From positions 930,001 through 994,000 of the forward strand of contig CAWAMI010000007.1 in the NCBI GenBank assembly GCA_963783105.1: a DNA stretch of 64,000 nucleotides, read 5' to 3'. The stretch comes from JAVEDQ01 sp963783105 (GTDB taxonomy: Bacteria > Actinomycetota > Actinomycetes > Frankiales > Frankiaceae). The notes beneath the pieces were generated by a model. It ran no database searches. It saw only the letters and a list, made by a program, of their open reading frames with translations, and had not been told where the DNA came from. How positions within the stretch are numbered: the stretch's first letter is position 1; the number at the start of each line of letters is the position of its first letter. Below are positions 26,734-37,419 of this stretch, piece after piece. The translations under genes and the position numbers were made by a program.

Positions 26734-27695
26734 TGAGCAGCGCCACGGCACCGACGCTGATCGCCGTGGTGGGGCCGACCGGCGCCGGCAAGTCGGACCT
26801 CGGCGTCGAGCTCGCCCAGCGGCTGGGCGGCGAGGTGATCAACGCTGACTCGATGCAGCTGTACCGCGGGATGGACATCGGCACGGCCAAGCTGACGGCG
26901 GACGAGCAGCGCGGAGTGCCGCATCACCTGCTCGACGTCTGGGACGTCACCGAACCCGCCGACGTGGCCCGCTACCAGGCGATGGCCCGCGCCGCCATCG
27001 ACCGCCTGCAGCAGGCGGGGCGGGTACCGGTGCTCGTCGGCGGCAGTGGCCTGTACGTGCGCGCCGTCCTCGACGACCTGGCGTTCCCGGGCACCGACCC
27101 CGAGGCCCGAGCCGCCCTGGAGGCCGAGCTCGCCGACGTCGGACCGGCCGCCCTGCACGCCCGGCTCGCCGCGCTGGACCCGCGGGCCGCCGCGTCCATC
27201 CTGCCGAGCAACGGGCGGCGCATCGTCCGCGCGCTGGAGGTCGTCGGTCTGCACGGCTCCTTCGCCGCGAGCCTGCCGGGCCACCGCCCGGTGTACGACG
27301 CGGTGCGGATCGGCCTCGATCATCCGGGTCTCGACGAGCGACTCGCCCAACGGTCCGCGCGCATGTTCGCCTCCGGCTTGGTGGACGAGGTGGCCCGCCT
27401 GGAGCGGCTGGGGCTGCGCGACGGGCGGACGGCCTCACGCGCGCTCGGGTACGCGCAGGTGCTGGCCGCCTTCGACGCCGGAGCTGCGGGTTCTCCCGCA
27501 CGGGCCGACGCGCTGGGCCGGGCAGAGGAGCAGACGCTGCGGGCGACTCGACGATTCGCTCGCCGGCAGCGCTCATGGTTCCGGAGGGACGAAACGGTGC
27601 GCTGGTTCTCGCCGGAGGGGGGCGAGGTCGACGGCGGCTTCCGGGACAGAGCCGTGACAACGGTCGAGAAATGGTGGAATGTGTCACACCACTGA
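26733..27695 (+). CDS. miaA: tRNA dimethylallyltransferase MiaA
   Basis: MiaA transfers a dimethylallyl group to A37 of tRNAs reading U-starting codons, providing the MiaB substrate. The 320-residue protein has the P-loop VVGPTGAGKSDLG near residue 13, INADSMQLYRGMDIGTAK, and the helical tRNA-binding insertion. The ATG at 26733 overlaps the previous stop; a GTG lies immediately before it. An imperfect 10-bp hairpin follows at 27704-27740. Confidence 0.95.
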   Translation: MSSATAPTLIAVVGPTGAGKSDLGVELAQRLGGEVINADSMQLYRGMDIGTAKLTADEQRGVPHHLLDVWDVTEPADVARYQAMARAAIDRLQQAGRVPVLVGGSGLYVRAVLDDLAFPGTDPEARAALEAELADVGPAALHARLAALDPRAAASILPSNGRRIVRALEVVGLHGSFAASLPGHRPVYDAVRIGLDHPGLDERLAQRSARMFASGLVDEVARLERLGLRDGRTASRALGYAQVLAAFDAGAAGSPARADALGRAEEQTLRATRRFARRQRSWFRRDETVRWFSPEGGEVDGGFRDRAVTTVEKWWNVSHH

Positions 27696-27703
27696 GAAGC
27701 TAC

Positions 27704-27740
27704 CTGTCACGGATTGTCCGAATGCGGTCGTCCGTGACGG
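27704..27740 (+). terminator. Hairpin between miaA and the EAL gene
   Basis: Arms at 27704-27713 and 27731-27740 pair over 10 bp with one G-T pair around GTCACGGA, with a 17-nt loop and no T-run. It lies 8 bp past the miaA stop, so a weak terminator is likely, but an operator for the EAL gene is equally possible. Confidence 0.4.
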
Positions 27741-27806
27741 CAGACGGCCAAGAGGTCGGCCACTGCGGTTTCCCCGGCAAAGCATCCGCATCGAGGAGGA
27801 GTTGCT

Positions 27807-28667
27807 GTGGCTCGCTCTGTCGTCGACCTGACCGACCACCCCGATCTCTCGGCCGATCTGCGTACGGCGCTGGCGGAGGACGGGTTCGACATCGTCTATC
27901 AGCCCGAGGTCGAACTCGCCTCCGGTGCCGTCGTGGGAATGGAAGCGCTGCTGCGGTGGCCGCACCCCACCCGGGGGTTGCTCGGACCCCGGGACTTCCT
28001 GCCAGCGGCGGAAGCTGCCGGCCTGATGCCCGAGATCGGGATGTGGGTCCTGGAGAAGGCCGCCCAGGAGCTGAACGCGTGGCGGGATATGCCGCCGCAT
28101 CCCACCGTGCAGGCCCGCCAGCTGTGGATCAACGTCGCGGCGACGCAGTTCACCGACGAATTCGTCGACCAGATCGCCGAGCTCGTCAACCGGTACCGAC
28201 TGCCGTTCGGCACGCTCGGCCTGGAGTTCAGCGAGCGGAGCCTCGACGCCCTCGGCACGCCGACGCTGGACGTTCTCGGACAGCTGCGTTCCCTGGGATG
28301 CGCGTTGGCGATCGACGACTTCGGCACCTGGTACTCCTCTCTCGCGACGCTGGACGAGCTGCCGGTCGACGCGGTGAAGCTCGACCGGCGCTTCGTGCGC
28401 GGGGTCGGCGGCGATCTCGACGACGACTCGATCGTCGCGTCGGTGATCCGGCTCGCCCACGCCCGCGACCTCTACGTCGTGGCCGAGGGCGTCGAGTCCT
28501 GGGCCGAGGGAGCGCGGCTCTGTGAGCTGGGCTGCGATCGGGCCCATGGGTATCTGTTCTCGACACCGCAGCGGGCGGACAAGGCGCGGTGGATGCTGAC
28601 GCGGGGTGTTGGTTGGCGCAACCGGGCCGCCGCAGGCGCGCCCGGCGTGAGCGTCGTGCACGGGTAG
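27807..28667 (+). CDS. EAL-domain cyclic-di-GMP phosphodiesterase (stand-alone)
   Basis: The 286-residue protein is one EAL domain with no GGDEF, sensor or membrane part. EALLRW, the Asn in INVAATQF, the Glu in LEFSERS, DDFGTWYSS, VKLDRRF and EGVE keep the metal- and substrate-binding acids, so hydrolysis of cyclic di-GMP to pGpG is expected. Deviations are Trp for Gly in the DFGTGYSS loop and His for Gln in the usual QGY motif. The start is GTG at 27807 after GAGGAGG. It is inserted between miaA and dapF and may have its own promoter, since miaA ends 111 bp earlier. Confidence 0.87.
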   Translation: MARSVVDLTDHPDLSADLRTALAEDGFDIVYQPEVELASGAVVGMEALLRWPHPTRGLLGPRDFLPAAEAAGLMPEIGMWVLEKAAQELNAWRDMPPHPTVQARQLWINVAATQFTDEFVDQIAELVNRYRLPFGTLGLEFSERSLDALGTPTLDVLGQLRSLGCALAIDDFGTWYSSLATLDELPVDAVKLDRRFVRGVGGDLDDDSIVASVIRLAHARDLYVVAEGVESWAEGARLCELGCDRAHGYLFSTPQRADKARWMLTRGVGWRNRAAAGAPGVSVVHG

Positions 28668-28677
28668 CCTGCGCCTC

Positions 28678-29556
28678 GTGACACCGGGTCGCGGAGAGCA
28701 GGAGCGCGGCGGCCTGCCGTTCCTCAAGGGGCACGGCACCGGCAACGACTTCGTCCTGATCCCCGACGCCGAGGGCCAGGTCCAGCTCTCGCCGGGGCTG
28801 ATCCGACGGCTGTGCGACCGGCGGTTCGGTATCGGCGGCGACGGCGTCCTCCGCGTGGTGCCCGTCGAGCGGATGCCGGCCTCCGCGTTGCCGCCGGAGA
28901 TCCGCGACGACGGCGACGTCCGCTGGTTCATGGACTACCACAACGCCGACGGCTCGCTCGCCGAGATGTGCGGCAACGGCGTCCGGGTGTACTCGCGGTT
29001 CCTCGTGGACGCCGGCTGGGAGCCGGCGGGGGAGTTGCGGCTCGCGACCCGCGGCGGCGTCAAGACGGTCTCCGTGCCCGAGGTCGGGGATGTCACCGTC
29101 GGCATGGGCCCGCCGGACGTCCGGCCCGGCCTCGTCAAGGCGGAGCTCGGTGGACGTGCGTACGAGGGGCAGCCGGTCTCGATGGGCAATCCGCACCTCG
29201 TGGTGCGGCTGGACAGCAGGGCGGAACTGGCCGCCCTCGACCTGACGGCCGACCCGGTGGTGCCGGAGGCGGACTTCCCGAGCGGGGTCAACCTCGAGTT
29301 CTACGTCTCGGACTCGCCGGGGCAGGGCAGTGCCGACGTTCCCGGCCTGGAAATGCGCGTGCACGAACGCGGCTCGGGCGAGACCCTGTCCTGCGGCACG
29401 GGCGCATGCGCGGTGGCGGTCGCCGCCGCGGGCCGGCCGGGACCTCCGGTGGATGTTCGGGTTCCCGGCGGGCGGCTGCGGGTGCAGTGGACGAAGGAGA
29501 CCGTTCTGCTCACGGGGCCGGCCGAACTCGTCGCCGAGGGCCGGTGGCTCGGATAG
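28678..29556 (+). CDS. dapF: Diaminopimelate epimerase
   Basis: DapF converts LL- to meso-diaminopimelate for peptidoglycan and lysine. The 292-residue protein has the two catalytic cysteines, Cys98 in MCGNGVRVY and Cys239 in SCGTGACA, and the early signature KGHGTGNDFVL. The start is GTG at 28678, 10 bp after the EAL gene stop. Length is normal for actinobacteria. Confidence 0.96.
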   Translation: MTPGRGEQERGGLPFLKGHGTGNDFVLIPDAEGQVQLSPGLIRRLCDRRFGIGGDGVLRVVPVERMPASALPPEIRDDGDVRWFMDYHNADGSLAEMCGNGVRVYSRFLVDAGWEPAGELRLATRGGVKTVSVPEVGDVTVGMGPPDVRPGLVKAELGGRAYEGQPVSMGNPHLVVRLDSRAELAALDLTADPVVPEADFPSGVNLEFYVSDSPGQGSADVPGLEMRVHERGSGETLSCGTGACAVAVAAAGRPGPPVDVRVPGGRLRVQWTKETVLLTGPAELVAEGRWLG

Positions 29557-29653
29557 GCGGGCGACCGTCCACCGCCGGCGGCCGAGCGGGCTCGCCGGGC
29601 GCTCGGAACCGGCCGTCGGAATCGGGGACGTGTGAGGGGAGTTGTAGCAGTCG

Positions 29654-31141
29654 ATGACAGAACCAGCACGGAAGCTCCCCAGCGTCGATGTCCCGGCCGA
29701 GGACGAGCGCGACGAGGTCGTCCTCGTCGAGACGACGCGTTCCGGCAGCCCGGCCGCCTTCCACGACATCGAGGGTGAGGGCTTCGACCTCGCGGACCGC
29801 ACCGCGCTGCGGCGCGTCGCCGGGCTCACCACCGAACTCGAGGACGTCACCGAGGTCGAGTACCGGAAGCTGCGCCTCGAGCGGGTCGTGCTCATCGGGG
29901 TCTGGACCGAGGGAACGGCCGAGGACGCCGAGAACTCGCTGGCCGAACTCGCCGCGTTGGCGGAGACGGCGGGCTCGGAGGTGCTCGACGCCCTCGTGCA
30001 GCGCCGCGACAAGCCCTCGGCGGCGACTTTCGTCGGCTCGGGTAAGGCCCGCGAACTCCGCGACATCGTGGTCGCCACCGGCGCTGACACGGTCGTCTGC
30101 GACGGTGAGCTCACCCCTGGTCAGCTCAAGCAGCTCGAGGAGATCGTCAAGGTCAAGGTCATCGACCGCACCGCCCTGATTCTCGACATCTTCGCCCAGC
30201 ACGCCACGAGCCGCGAGGGCAAGGCTCAGGTCGAGCTGGCACAACTCGCCTACCTGGTCCCGCGTCTGCGGGGGTGGGGTGAGTCGATGTCCCGCCAGGG
30301 CGGTGGCATCGGCACCCGGATGGGTGGCGGTGAGACCAAGATCGAGACCGATCGTCGCCGGATCCGCGCCCGGATGGCCAAGCTCCGCCGGGACATCGCC
30401 GGGATGGCCGTGGTCCGGGAGACCAAGCGCGGCGAGCGGCTGCGCAACGAGGTCCCGTCCGTCGCCATCGCGGGTTACACCAACGCCGGGAAGTCCTCGC
30501 TGCTCAACCGCTTCACCGGGGCGGGCGTCCTGGTCGAGAACGCGCTGTTCGCCACCCTCGACCCGACGGTCCGGCGCGCCGAGCTACCGGACGGCCGCAC
30601 GATAACGCTGACCGACACGGTCGGCTTCGTCCGGCACCTGCCGCATCAGCTGGTCGACGCCTTCCGGTCGACGCTGGAGGAGGTCTCGAACGCCGACCTC
30701 GTCGTCCATGTCGTCGACGGATCCCACGCCGACCCGGAGGCGCAGATCTCGGCGGTTCGCGAGGTGTTCGCCGAGATCGACGCGGCCGACGTCCCCGAGC
30801 TGCTCGTGGTCAACAAGACCGACGCCGCGGACCCGCTGGTGCTCAACCGGCTGCGGCGCCTGGCGCCCACCGCCGTGTTCGTCAGCGCCCACACCGGGGA
30901 GGGTCTTCGCGAGCTGTTGGAGGCGCTGGTCGAGCGGGTGCCCCGGCCCGAGATCGAGGTCGAGGCGCTCCTTCCCTACGAGCGCGGTGACCTGGTCACG
31001 AGGGTCCACGACCTCGGCGAGGTGCTCGACACCGATCACCGCGCGGACGGAACCCTGATCCGCGCGCGGGTCGGACCGGCACTCGCCGCCGAGCTGTCCC
31101 GGTTCGTGATCGCCGGAGCGAGCGCCACCTCGGCGGACTGA
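29654..31141 (+). CDS. hflX: Ribosome-associated GTPase HflX
   Basis: HflX splits stalled ribosomes under stress. The 495-residue protein has the N-terminal HflX domain and glycine-rich linker (RQGGGIGTRMGGGETKIE). The G domain has GYTNAGKSS at about 274-282, DTVGFVRHLP and NKTDAAD. It is separated from the convergent lexA stop by only 4 bp, with no terminator visible. Confidence 0.95.
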   Translation: MTEPARKLPSVDVPAEDERDEVVLVETTRSGSPAAFHDIEGEGFDLADRTALRRVAGLTTELEDVTEVEYRKLRLERVVLIGVWTEGTAEDAENSLAELAALAETAGSEVLDALVQRRDKPSAATFVGSGKARELRDIVVATGADTVVCDGELTPGQLKQLEEIVKVKVIDRTALILDIFAQHATSREGKAQVELAQLAYLVPRLRGWGESMSRQGGGIGTRMGGGETKIETDRRRIRARMAKLRRDIAGMAVVRETKRGERLRNEVPSVAIAGYTNAGKSSLLNRFTGAGVLVENALFATLDPTVRRAELPDGRTITLTDTVGFVRHLPHQLVDAFRSTLEEVSNADLVVHVVDGSHADPEAQISAVREVFAEIDAADVPELLVVNKTDAADPLVLNRLRRLAPTAVFVSAHTGEGLRELLEALVERVPRPEIEVEALLPYERGDLVTRVHDLGEVLDTDHRADGTLIRARVGPALAAELSRFVIAGASATSAD

Positions 31142-31145
31142 GCTC

Positions 31146-31907
31146 TCACACGCGACGCAGGACGGCCACGACCCGGCCGAGCACCGTCGCCTCGGCGCCG
31201 TCGATCGGGGCGTAGTCGGGGTTCTGCGGCAGCAGCCACACATGGCCGTCGCGCCGCTTGAACGTCTTGACCGTCGCCTCGCCGTCGATCATGGCCGCCA
31301 CCACGTCGCCGTTGTCCGCGACCGGCTGCTGGCGGACCACCACCCAGTCCCCGTCGCAGATGGCCGCGTCGATCATCGACTCGCCGGTCACCCGCAGCAG
31401 GAACAGTGTCCCTTCGCCGACGAGCTCCTTGGGCAGCGGGAACACGTCCTCGATCGCCTGCTCCGCGAGCACCGGACCGCCGGCGGCGATGCGGCCGACG
31501 ACCGGTACGTACGCCGGCGCGGGTCGGGCGGCGGCCGCGTCCGCCTCGTCCTCGAAGGCGGTGGGTGTCGCCGCGACGGGCGCGTCGCTATCGGTGGCAG
31601 CCGCCGAGGGCAACAGGACCTCCACGGCCCGCGGACGGTGCGGGTCGCGACGGAGGAAGCCCTTGGACTGCAGCACCTTCATCTGGTGCGCCACGCTGCT
31701 CGTGCTGGTCAGACCGACCGCTTCGCCGATCTCCCGGACGCTGGGCGGGTAGCCGCGGCGCTCGACGGCCGCCCGGATGACCTCGAGGACCTTGCGCTGG
31801 CGCGGGGTCAGGCCGGAGGCGTCCGGAGGACCGTCCGGGATCTCCCGGACCCGGGCCTTCGCGCCCGACCCCGGCGGCTCGGTCCGAGAGGTGCGGCGGT
31901 CGGCCAT
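31146..31907 (-). CDS. lexA: SOS repressor LexA
   Basis: LexA represses DNA-damage genes and cleaves itself when RecA is activated. The 253-residue protein has an N-terminal winged HTH (VLEVIRAAVERRGYPPSVRE) and a variable acidic linker. The cleavage site Ala-Gly is in GRIAAGGPV, and the catalytic dyad is Ser177 (VTGESM) and Lys214 (TVKTF). The ATG at 31907 follows AGGAGGAGG. A LexA box about 200 bp upstream indicates autoregulation. Confidence 0.97.
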   Translation of the reverse strand: MADRRTSRTEPPGSGAKARVREIPDGPPDASGLTPRQRKVLEVIRAAVERRGYPPSVREIGEAVGLTSTSSVAHQMKVLQSKGFLRRDPHRPRAVEVLLPSAAATDSDAPVAATPTAFEDEADAAAARPAPAYVPVVGRIAAGGPVLAEQAIEDVFPLPKELVGEGTLFLLRVTGESMIDAAICDGDWVVVRQQPVADNGDVVAAMIDGEATVKTFKRRDGHVWLLPQNPDYAPIDGAEATVLGRVVAVLRRV

Positions 31908-31952
31908 GGTGCCTCCTCCTTCGCCGGCCGCGGCCGGCTCTTGGTCGTCTCT

Positions 31953-31995
31953 GTTCCACGTGCGCTGTTCCACGTGCGCTGTTCCACGGTGCGCT
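31953..31995. repeat. 14-bp triple repeat in the lexA leader
   Basis: GTTCCACGTGCGCT occurs twice exactly (31953-31966, 31967-31980), then once with an added G (31981-31995). It lies between the lexA ATG and its LexA box, so it would be transcribed as part of the lexA leader. The unit contains the palindrome CACGTG. Confidence 0.9.
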
Positions 31996-32103
31996 GTCTC
32001 GCGTGCGCCGTCGGCGGTCGGTGGAGAGTCGGCCCGATCCTCAGGGGCGGTCGGCTCCCACTTCCCGCGTCGTGAGCACGTTAGCGCTGGTCGACGGCCT
32101 ACT

Positions 32104-32119
32104 TCAAACACTTGTTCGA
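32104..32119. promoter_or_regulatory. LexA box on the lexA side
   Basis: TCAAACACTTGTTCGA differs from the consensus TCGAAC-N4-GTTCGA at one position. It lies nearer lexA than the second box and probably mediates LexA autoregulation. The surrounding sequence is locally T-rich (TGTCTGTTTTTTGT), consistent with a promoter. Confidence 0.85.
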
Positions 32120-32162
32120 GCGTGTCTGTTTTTTGTCGTACCCCTGCGGTACAACTCCCTCA

Positions 32163-32178
32163 TCGAACACGCGTTCGA
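32163..32178. promoter_or_regulatory. Perfect LexA box before the LysM gene
   Basis: TCGAACACGCGTTCGA is a complete palindrome matching the SOS consensus exactly. It ends 15 bp before the LysM gene start, so bound LexA would cover its promoter or ribosome site. Confidence 0.93.
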
Positions 32179-32193
32179 CATGAGGAGGATCCG

Positions 32194-32850
32194 ATGTCCA
32201 CGATTCTGATCGACCGGCGCACGGCCGCGCTCCTGGGCGAGCTGGCGGCGGACCCGGCGCCCGCCCATGCGCGGGGGGCGGAGCGCACGGGGGTTCGCTC
32301 CCAGCCGCGCCGCAGCCGGGCCGCCGCGGGGCGCTCCGTCGCCCTCGAGGTCCGGTCCGGGTCCCGCCGGTCGTCCCCGACACGCCCGACGGACGCCGCG
32401 TCGGCGACGAATTCTCGGGACGGGCTCGAGGTGACGGTCCGTCGTCCCTCGGCCGGCGGCGCCTCCGTGCGGCGCAGCCTCCGCTGCCGGCCCGACGGCA
32501 GTGGGGCGGGCCGCGCCGTCGATCCGGCGGCCCGGCGTCGCCCCACACAGACTGTGTCGCGGCCGAACCCCTCGCTGCACCTGACCCGGCGAGGCCGGGT
32601 CGTCGCCTTGCTGTTCCTGCTCGTGCTCGTGACGTTGGCTTTCAGTGTGGGCCGGGTCACGACGAGCGCGTTGGGGGCCGAGGGGGGCCCGGGCGAGCAG
32701 GTCGTCGTCCAGCAGGGCGACACGCTCTGGTCCATTGCGGAGCGCATCGCTCCGGACAGCGACCCGCGAGCGGTGGCCAACGATCTGATGGCCGTGAACG
32801 GGCTCGCGTCGCCATCGCTGGAGATCGGTCAGCACCTCCGGCTGCCGTAG
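32194..32850 (+). CDS. SOS-controlled LysM membrane protein, ChiZ/DivS-like cell-division inhibitor candidate
   Basis: The 218-residue protein has an Arg/Ala-rich cytoplasmic N-terminus (1-127), one membrane helix (VVALLFLLVLVTLAFSVG, about 130-150) and an extracytoplasmic LysM domain (VVQQGDTLWSIAERI to IGQHLRL, about 170-217). Divergent orientation from lexA with a perfect LexA box matches Rv2719c (ChiZ) and corynebacterial DivS, which halt septation during SOS. The catalytic role of ChiZ is disputed; here LysM would bind peptidoglycan. The start ATG follows GAGGAGG. The ortholog call rests on context and domain layout. Confidence 0.82.
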   Translation: MSTILIDRRTAALLGELAADPAPAHARGAERTGVRSQPRRSRAAAGRSVALEVRSGSRRSSPTRPTDAASATNSRDGLEVTVRRPSAGGASVRRSLRCRPDGSGAGRAVDPAARRRPTQTVSRPNPSLHLTRRGRVVALLFLLVLVTLAFSVGRVTTSALGAEGGPGEQVVVQQGDTLWSIAERIAPDSDPRAVANDLMAVNGLASPSLEIGQHLRLP

Positions 32851-32958
32851 CCGAGCGTGATCGTCATCCCGGCGCGCACTCGGCGATCCGACGGGACACG
32901 GCGAGCAACACGCCGGGAACGCGCTTGCCACTGTCTCGGGAGCTGCCTAATGTCCGGG

Positions 32959-32974
32959 CACAACATCTAGTAGT
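32959..32974. promoter_or_regulatory. Candidate NrdR box
   Basis: CACAACATCTAGTAGT has partial dyad symmetry and resembles the 16-bp NrdR box consensus acaCwAtATaTwGtgt. It lies 125 bp before nrdR, upstream of the nrdR-nrdJ unit. A second box at the usual 31-32 bp spacing is not evident, which weakens the call. Confidence 0.4.
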
Positions 32975-32988
32975 TACACGGATGTAAG

Positions 32989-33053
32989 TCGTCCACAGGT
33001 TGTTGCACAGGTTATCCACCGGTTCTCGGGGGTTGCCCACAGCAGCATCCACA
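32989..33053 (+). promoter_or_regulatory. Cluster of four DnaA-box-like 9-mers upstream of nrdR
   Basis: TCGTCCACA (32989), TTATCCACC (33012), TTGCCCACA (33033) and GCATCCACA (33045) lie in one orientation within 65 bp. Each has one or two mismatches to TTATCCACA or TTGTCCACA. Spacings of 23 and 21 bp put the first three on one DNA face. They sit between the candidate NrdR box and the nrdR start. DnaA control of ribonucleotide reductase genes is known in E. coli; here it is inference. Confidence 0.45.
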
Positions 33054-33098
33054 GGAGACTCGAATCCGTTAGCTGAAGAAGCTGATTCTGGAGGCCGC

Positions 33099-33710
33099 GT
33101 GCGCTGCCCTTACTGCTCCCACGAGGACAGCCGCGTCGTCGACAGCCGGGACGCCGACGGCGGCACGGCGATCCGTCGGCGCCGCGCCTGCCAGGAGTGC
33201 GGGCGGCGGTTCACGACCCTCGAGGAGGCGTCGCTGCTCGTCGTGAAGCGCAGCGGGGCCACCGAGCCCTTCCGCCGAGACAAGGTCTGCTCCGGCGTGC
33301 GCAAGGCGTGTCAGGGCCGCCCGGTCGACGAGGACGCGCTCGCGCTGCTGGCGCAGCGCGTCGAGGAGTGCGTGCGGGAGTCGGCGCGGGTGGAGGTGCG
33401 CTCCGAGGACGTGGGCCGCGCCATCCTCGGGCCGCTGCGCGAGCTCGACGAGGTCGCCTACCTCCGCTTCGCGTCCGTGTACTCGTCCTTCGATTCGCTC
33501 GAGGACTTCGAGGTCGAGATCACGAAGCTGCGCGAGCAGCGCGCCGCCCGTGGCGCCGTCGCGATCGACGACCCAGCCGCTGAGGCTGCCGACCACCCCG
33601 GCGATGTCGCTGCCGCATCAGCCGACCGGTCGTCCGACCTCGATCCCTCCGCGCCGGAGCCGCTCGTCGGCCCGGCCGGTCCACCGCTTGCCGCGGCCGC
33701 CGTGACCTGA
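33099..33710 (+). CDS. nrdR: Transcriptional repressor NrdR
   Basis: NrdR represses ribonucleotide reductase genes in response to ATP/dATP. The protein starts at GTG 33099 (VRCPYCSHEDSRVVDSR) after GGAGG. It has the four-cysteine zinc ribbon (CPYC and CQECGRRFTT) and an ATP-cone (VVKRSGATEPFRRDKVCSGVRKAC). At 203 residues it is longer than the usual 150-170; the extra 50 residues are an Ala/Asp/Pro-rich tail. It directly precedes nrdJ. Confidence 0.94.
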   Translation: MRCPYCSHEDSRVVDSRDADGGTAIRRRRACQECGRRFTTLEEASLLVVKRSGATEPFRRDKVCSGVRKACQGRPVDEDALALLAQRVEECVRESARVEVRSEDVGRAILGPLRELDEVAYLRFASVYSSFDSLEDFEVEITKLREQRAARGAVAIDDPAAEAADHPGDVAAASADRSSDLDPSAPEPLVGPAGPPLAAAAVT

Positions 33711-33803
33711 CCGGCGGCCGCGGCAGATCACCCGCCCGGCCATCCCGACTCCCTCGACTCCCCCGACCTCTTGGGCCCTCACCGGGCCTCGCACGCAGCA
33801 CCA

Positions 33804-33827
33804 CCGCACCACCGCACCACCGCACCA
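33804..33827. repeat. 8-bp tandem repeat (CCGCACCA, three copies)
   Basis: Three exact copies lie in the 203-bp nrdR-nrdJ spacer, 87 bp before the nrdJ start. The rest of the spacer shows no gene. A TTGTTCTTCCTAGACGAG stretch just before nrdJ may hold a secondary promoter. Confidence 0.8.
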
Positions 33828-33913
33828 GCAGAAACCGGCACGACACGGTCCGGCTCCGGCATGGACATCCCGAACGATTTGTTCTTCCTAGACGAGAGGT
33901 AAGGACCCGCCGC

Positions 33914-36748
<2,835 letters not shown>

Positions 36749-36900
36749 CGGGACACGGGACGCGGGACAGGTCATCACGGATGTCCAGGGGTTCATCCAC
36801 CGGACATGAGTGATGATCACGCAAGTGTTCACCGTCTCTCGGTGGCATTCGGTGTCACGCTCGACGCACGTTGTCGATCTTGACAAATGCTCGACCCCCC

Positions 36901-36928
36901 GCCCCGGCCTCCGTTTGGAGGCCGGGGC
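36901..36928 (+). terminator. nrdJ: 12-bp perfect hairpin downstream of nrdJ
   Basis: GCCCCGGCCTCC pairs exactly with GGAGGCCGGGGC around a GTTT loop. There is no T-run, which is common for terminators in high-GC actinobacteria. It lies 152 bp past the nrdJ stop. Confidence 0.8.
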
Positions 36929-36932
36929 GGCG

Positions 36933-36970
36933 GCGGGTCCACTGGCACCGATCGGCGTCAGTGGACCCGC
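36933..36970. repeat. Second 12-bp inverted repeat after nrdJ
   Basis: GCGGGTCCACTG (36933-36944) is an exact complement of 36959-36970, around a 14-nt loop that itself contains the palindrome CCGATCGG. It begins 4 bp after the terminator hairpin. It may be a backup terminator, a processing signal or an operator for the following small gene. Confidence 0.85.
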
Positions 36971-37116
36971 CCCGGATTCAGTGCTTCATCTGGATGACGA
37001 TCTGCGGCCGGCTGTCAGCCGCTTGTCAACCAACCGCAAGATCAGCGTCCTGTTGAGCTGGACGTCCGCCGGGGAGGCTTGTCCGTGTTCGGGGGCTGAA
37101 CAGGAGGCGACATCTG

Positions 37117-37332
37117 ATGCGTCCAGTCCGCGACGACGAGCTGGTGGCCACGATCGTGCACAGGGCCGAGACCTATGCCGACCTGGAGCTCATGTTGCAG
37201 GCGCCGTCCGCCGAGCTGACCCACGGGGAGCGACAGATGCTGATCGCCGGCATCTACCTCGGGGTGGGCGCGACGTTCGATGAAATCGACAACTTGGCGA
37301 CCGCTCAGTCAGGTCGGCGCTCCCGGTCCTGA
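37117..37332 (+). CDS. Small protein of unknown function (71 aa)
   Basis: The 71-residue product is acidic and predicted all-helical (DDELVATIVHRAETYADLEL, TFDEIDNLATAQ). It has an ATG start preceded by AGGAGG at a somewhat long distance. Codon third positions are G/C-rich, as in neighbouring genes. I do not recognise the family. It follows the double hairpin after nrdJ and precedes a spacer with decayed sequence, so it is probably transcribed alone. Confidence 0.6.
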   Translation: MRPVRDDELVATIVHRAETYADLELMLQAPSAELTHGERQMLIAGIYLGVGATFDEIDNLATAQSGRRSRS

Positions 37333-37419
37333 TACGAGAAGGGATCGAAGCCCGGGATCAGCGAACGTCCGCGGTCGGATCGGGCACTGCCGCGGTGACT
37401 GCTCCGCGGTCGACGACGG

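Larger units (their letters stand above)
36749..37116. other. Gene-free spacer with two strong hairpins
   Basis: No credible ORF fills these 368 bp. The stretch holds two consecutive inverted repeats at 36901-36970 (listed separately), then about 145 bp without recognisable elements before the ribosome site (AGGAGG) of the small ORF at 37117. No riboswitch motif or tRNA is recognisable. Confidence 0.7.

Noticed and set aside
33058..33072. tRNA T-loop-like sequence CTCGAATCC before nrdR
   Set aside because: No acceptor stem, anticodon stem or CCA-proximal pairing surrounds it.
33804..33827. Regulatory iteron array in the nrdR-nrdJ spacer
   Set aside because: Three 8-bp units with no dyad, no match to NrdR boxes and no helical spacing; simple slippage is enough to explain them.
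33711..33913. Cobalamin riboswitch upstream of nrdJ
   Set aside because: The B12-box core and the expected long structured leader are absent from the 203-bp spacer.
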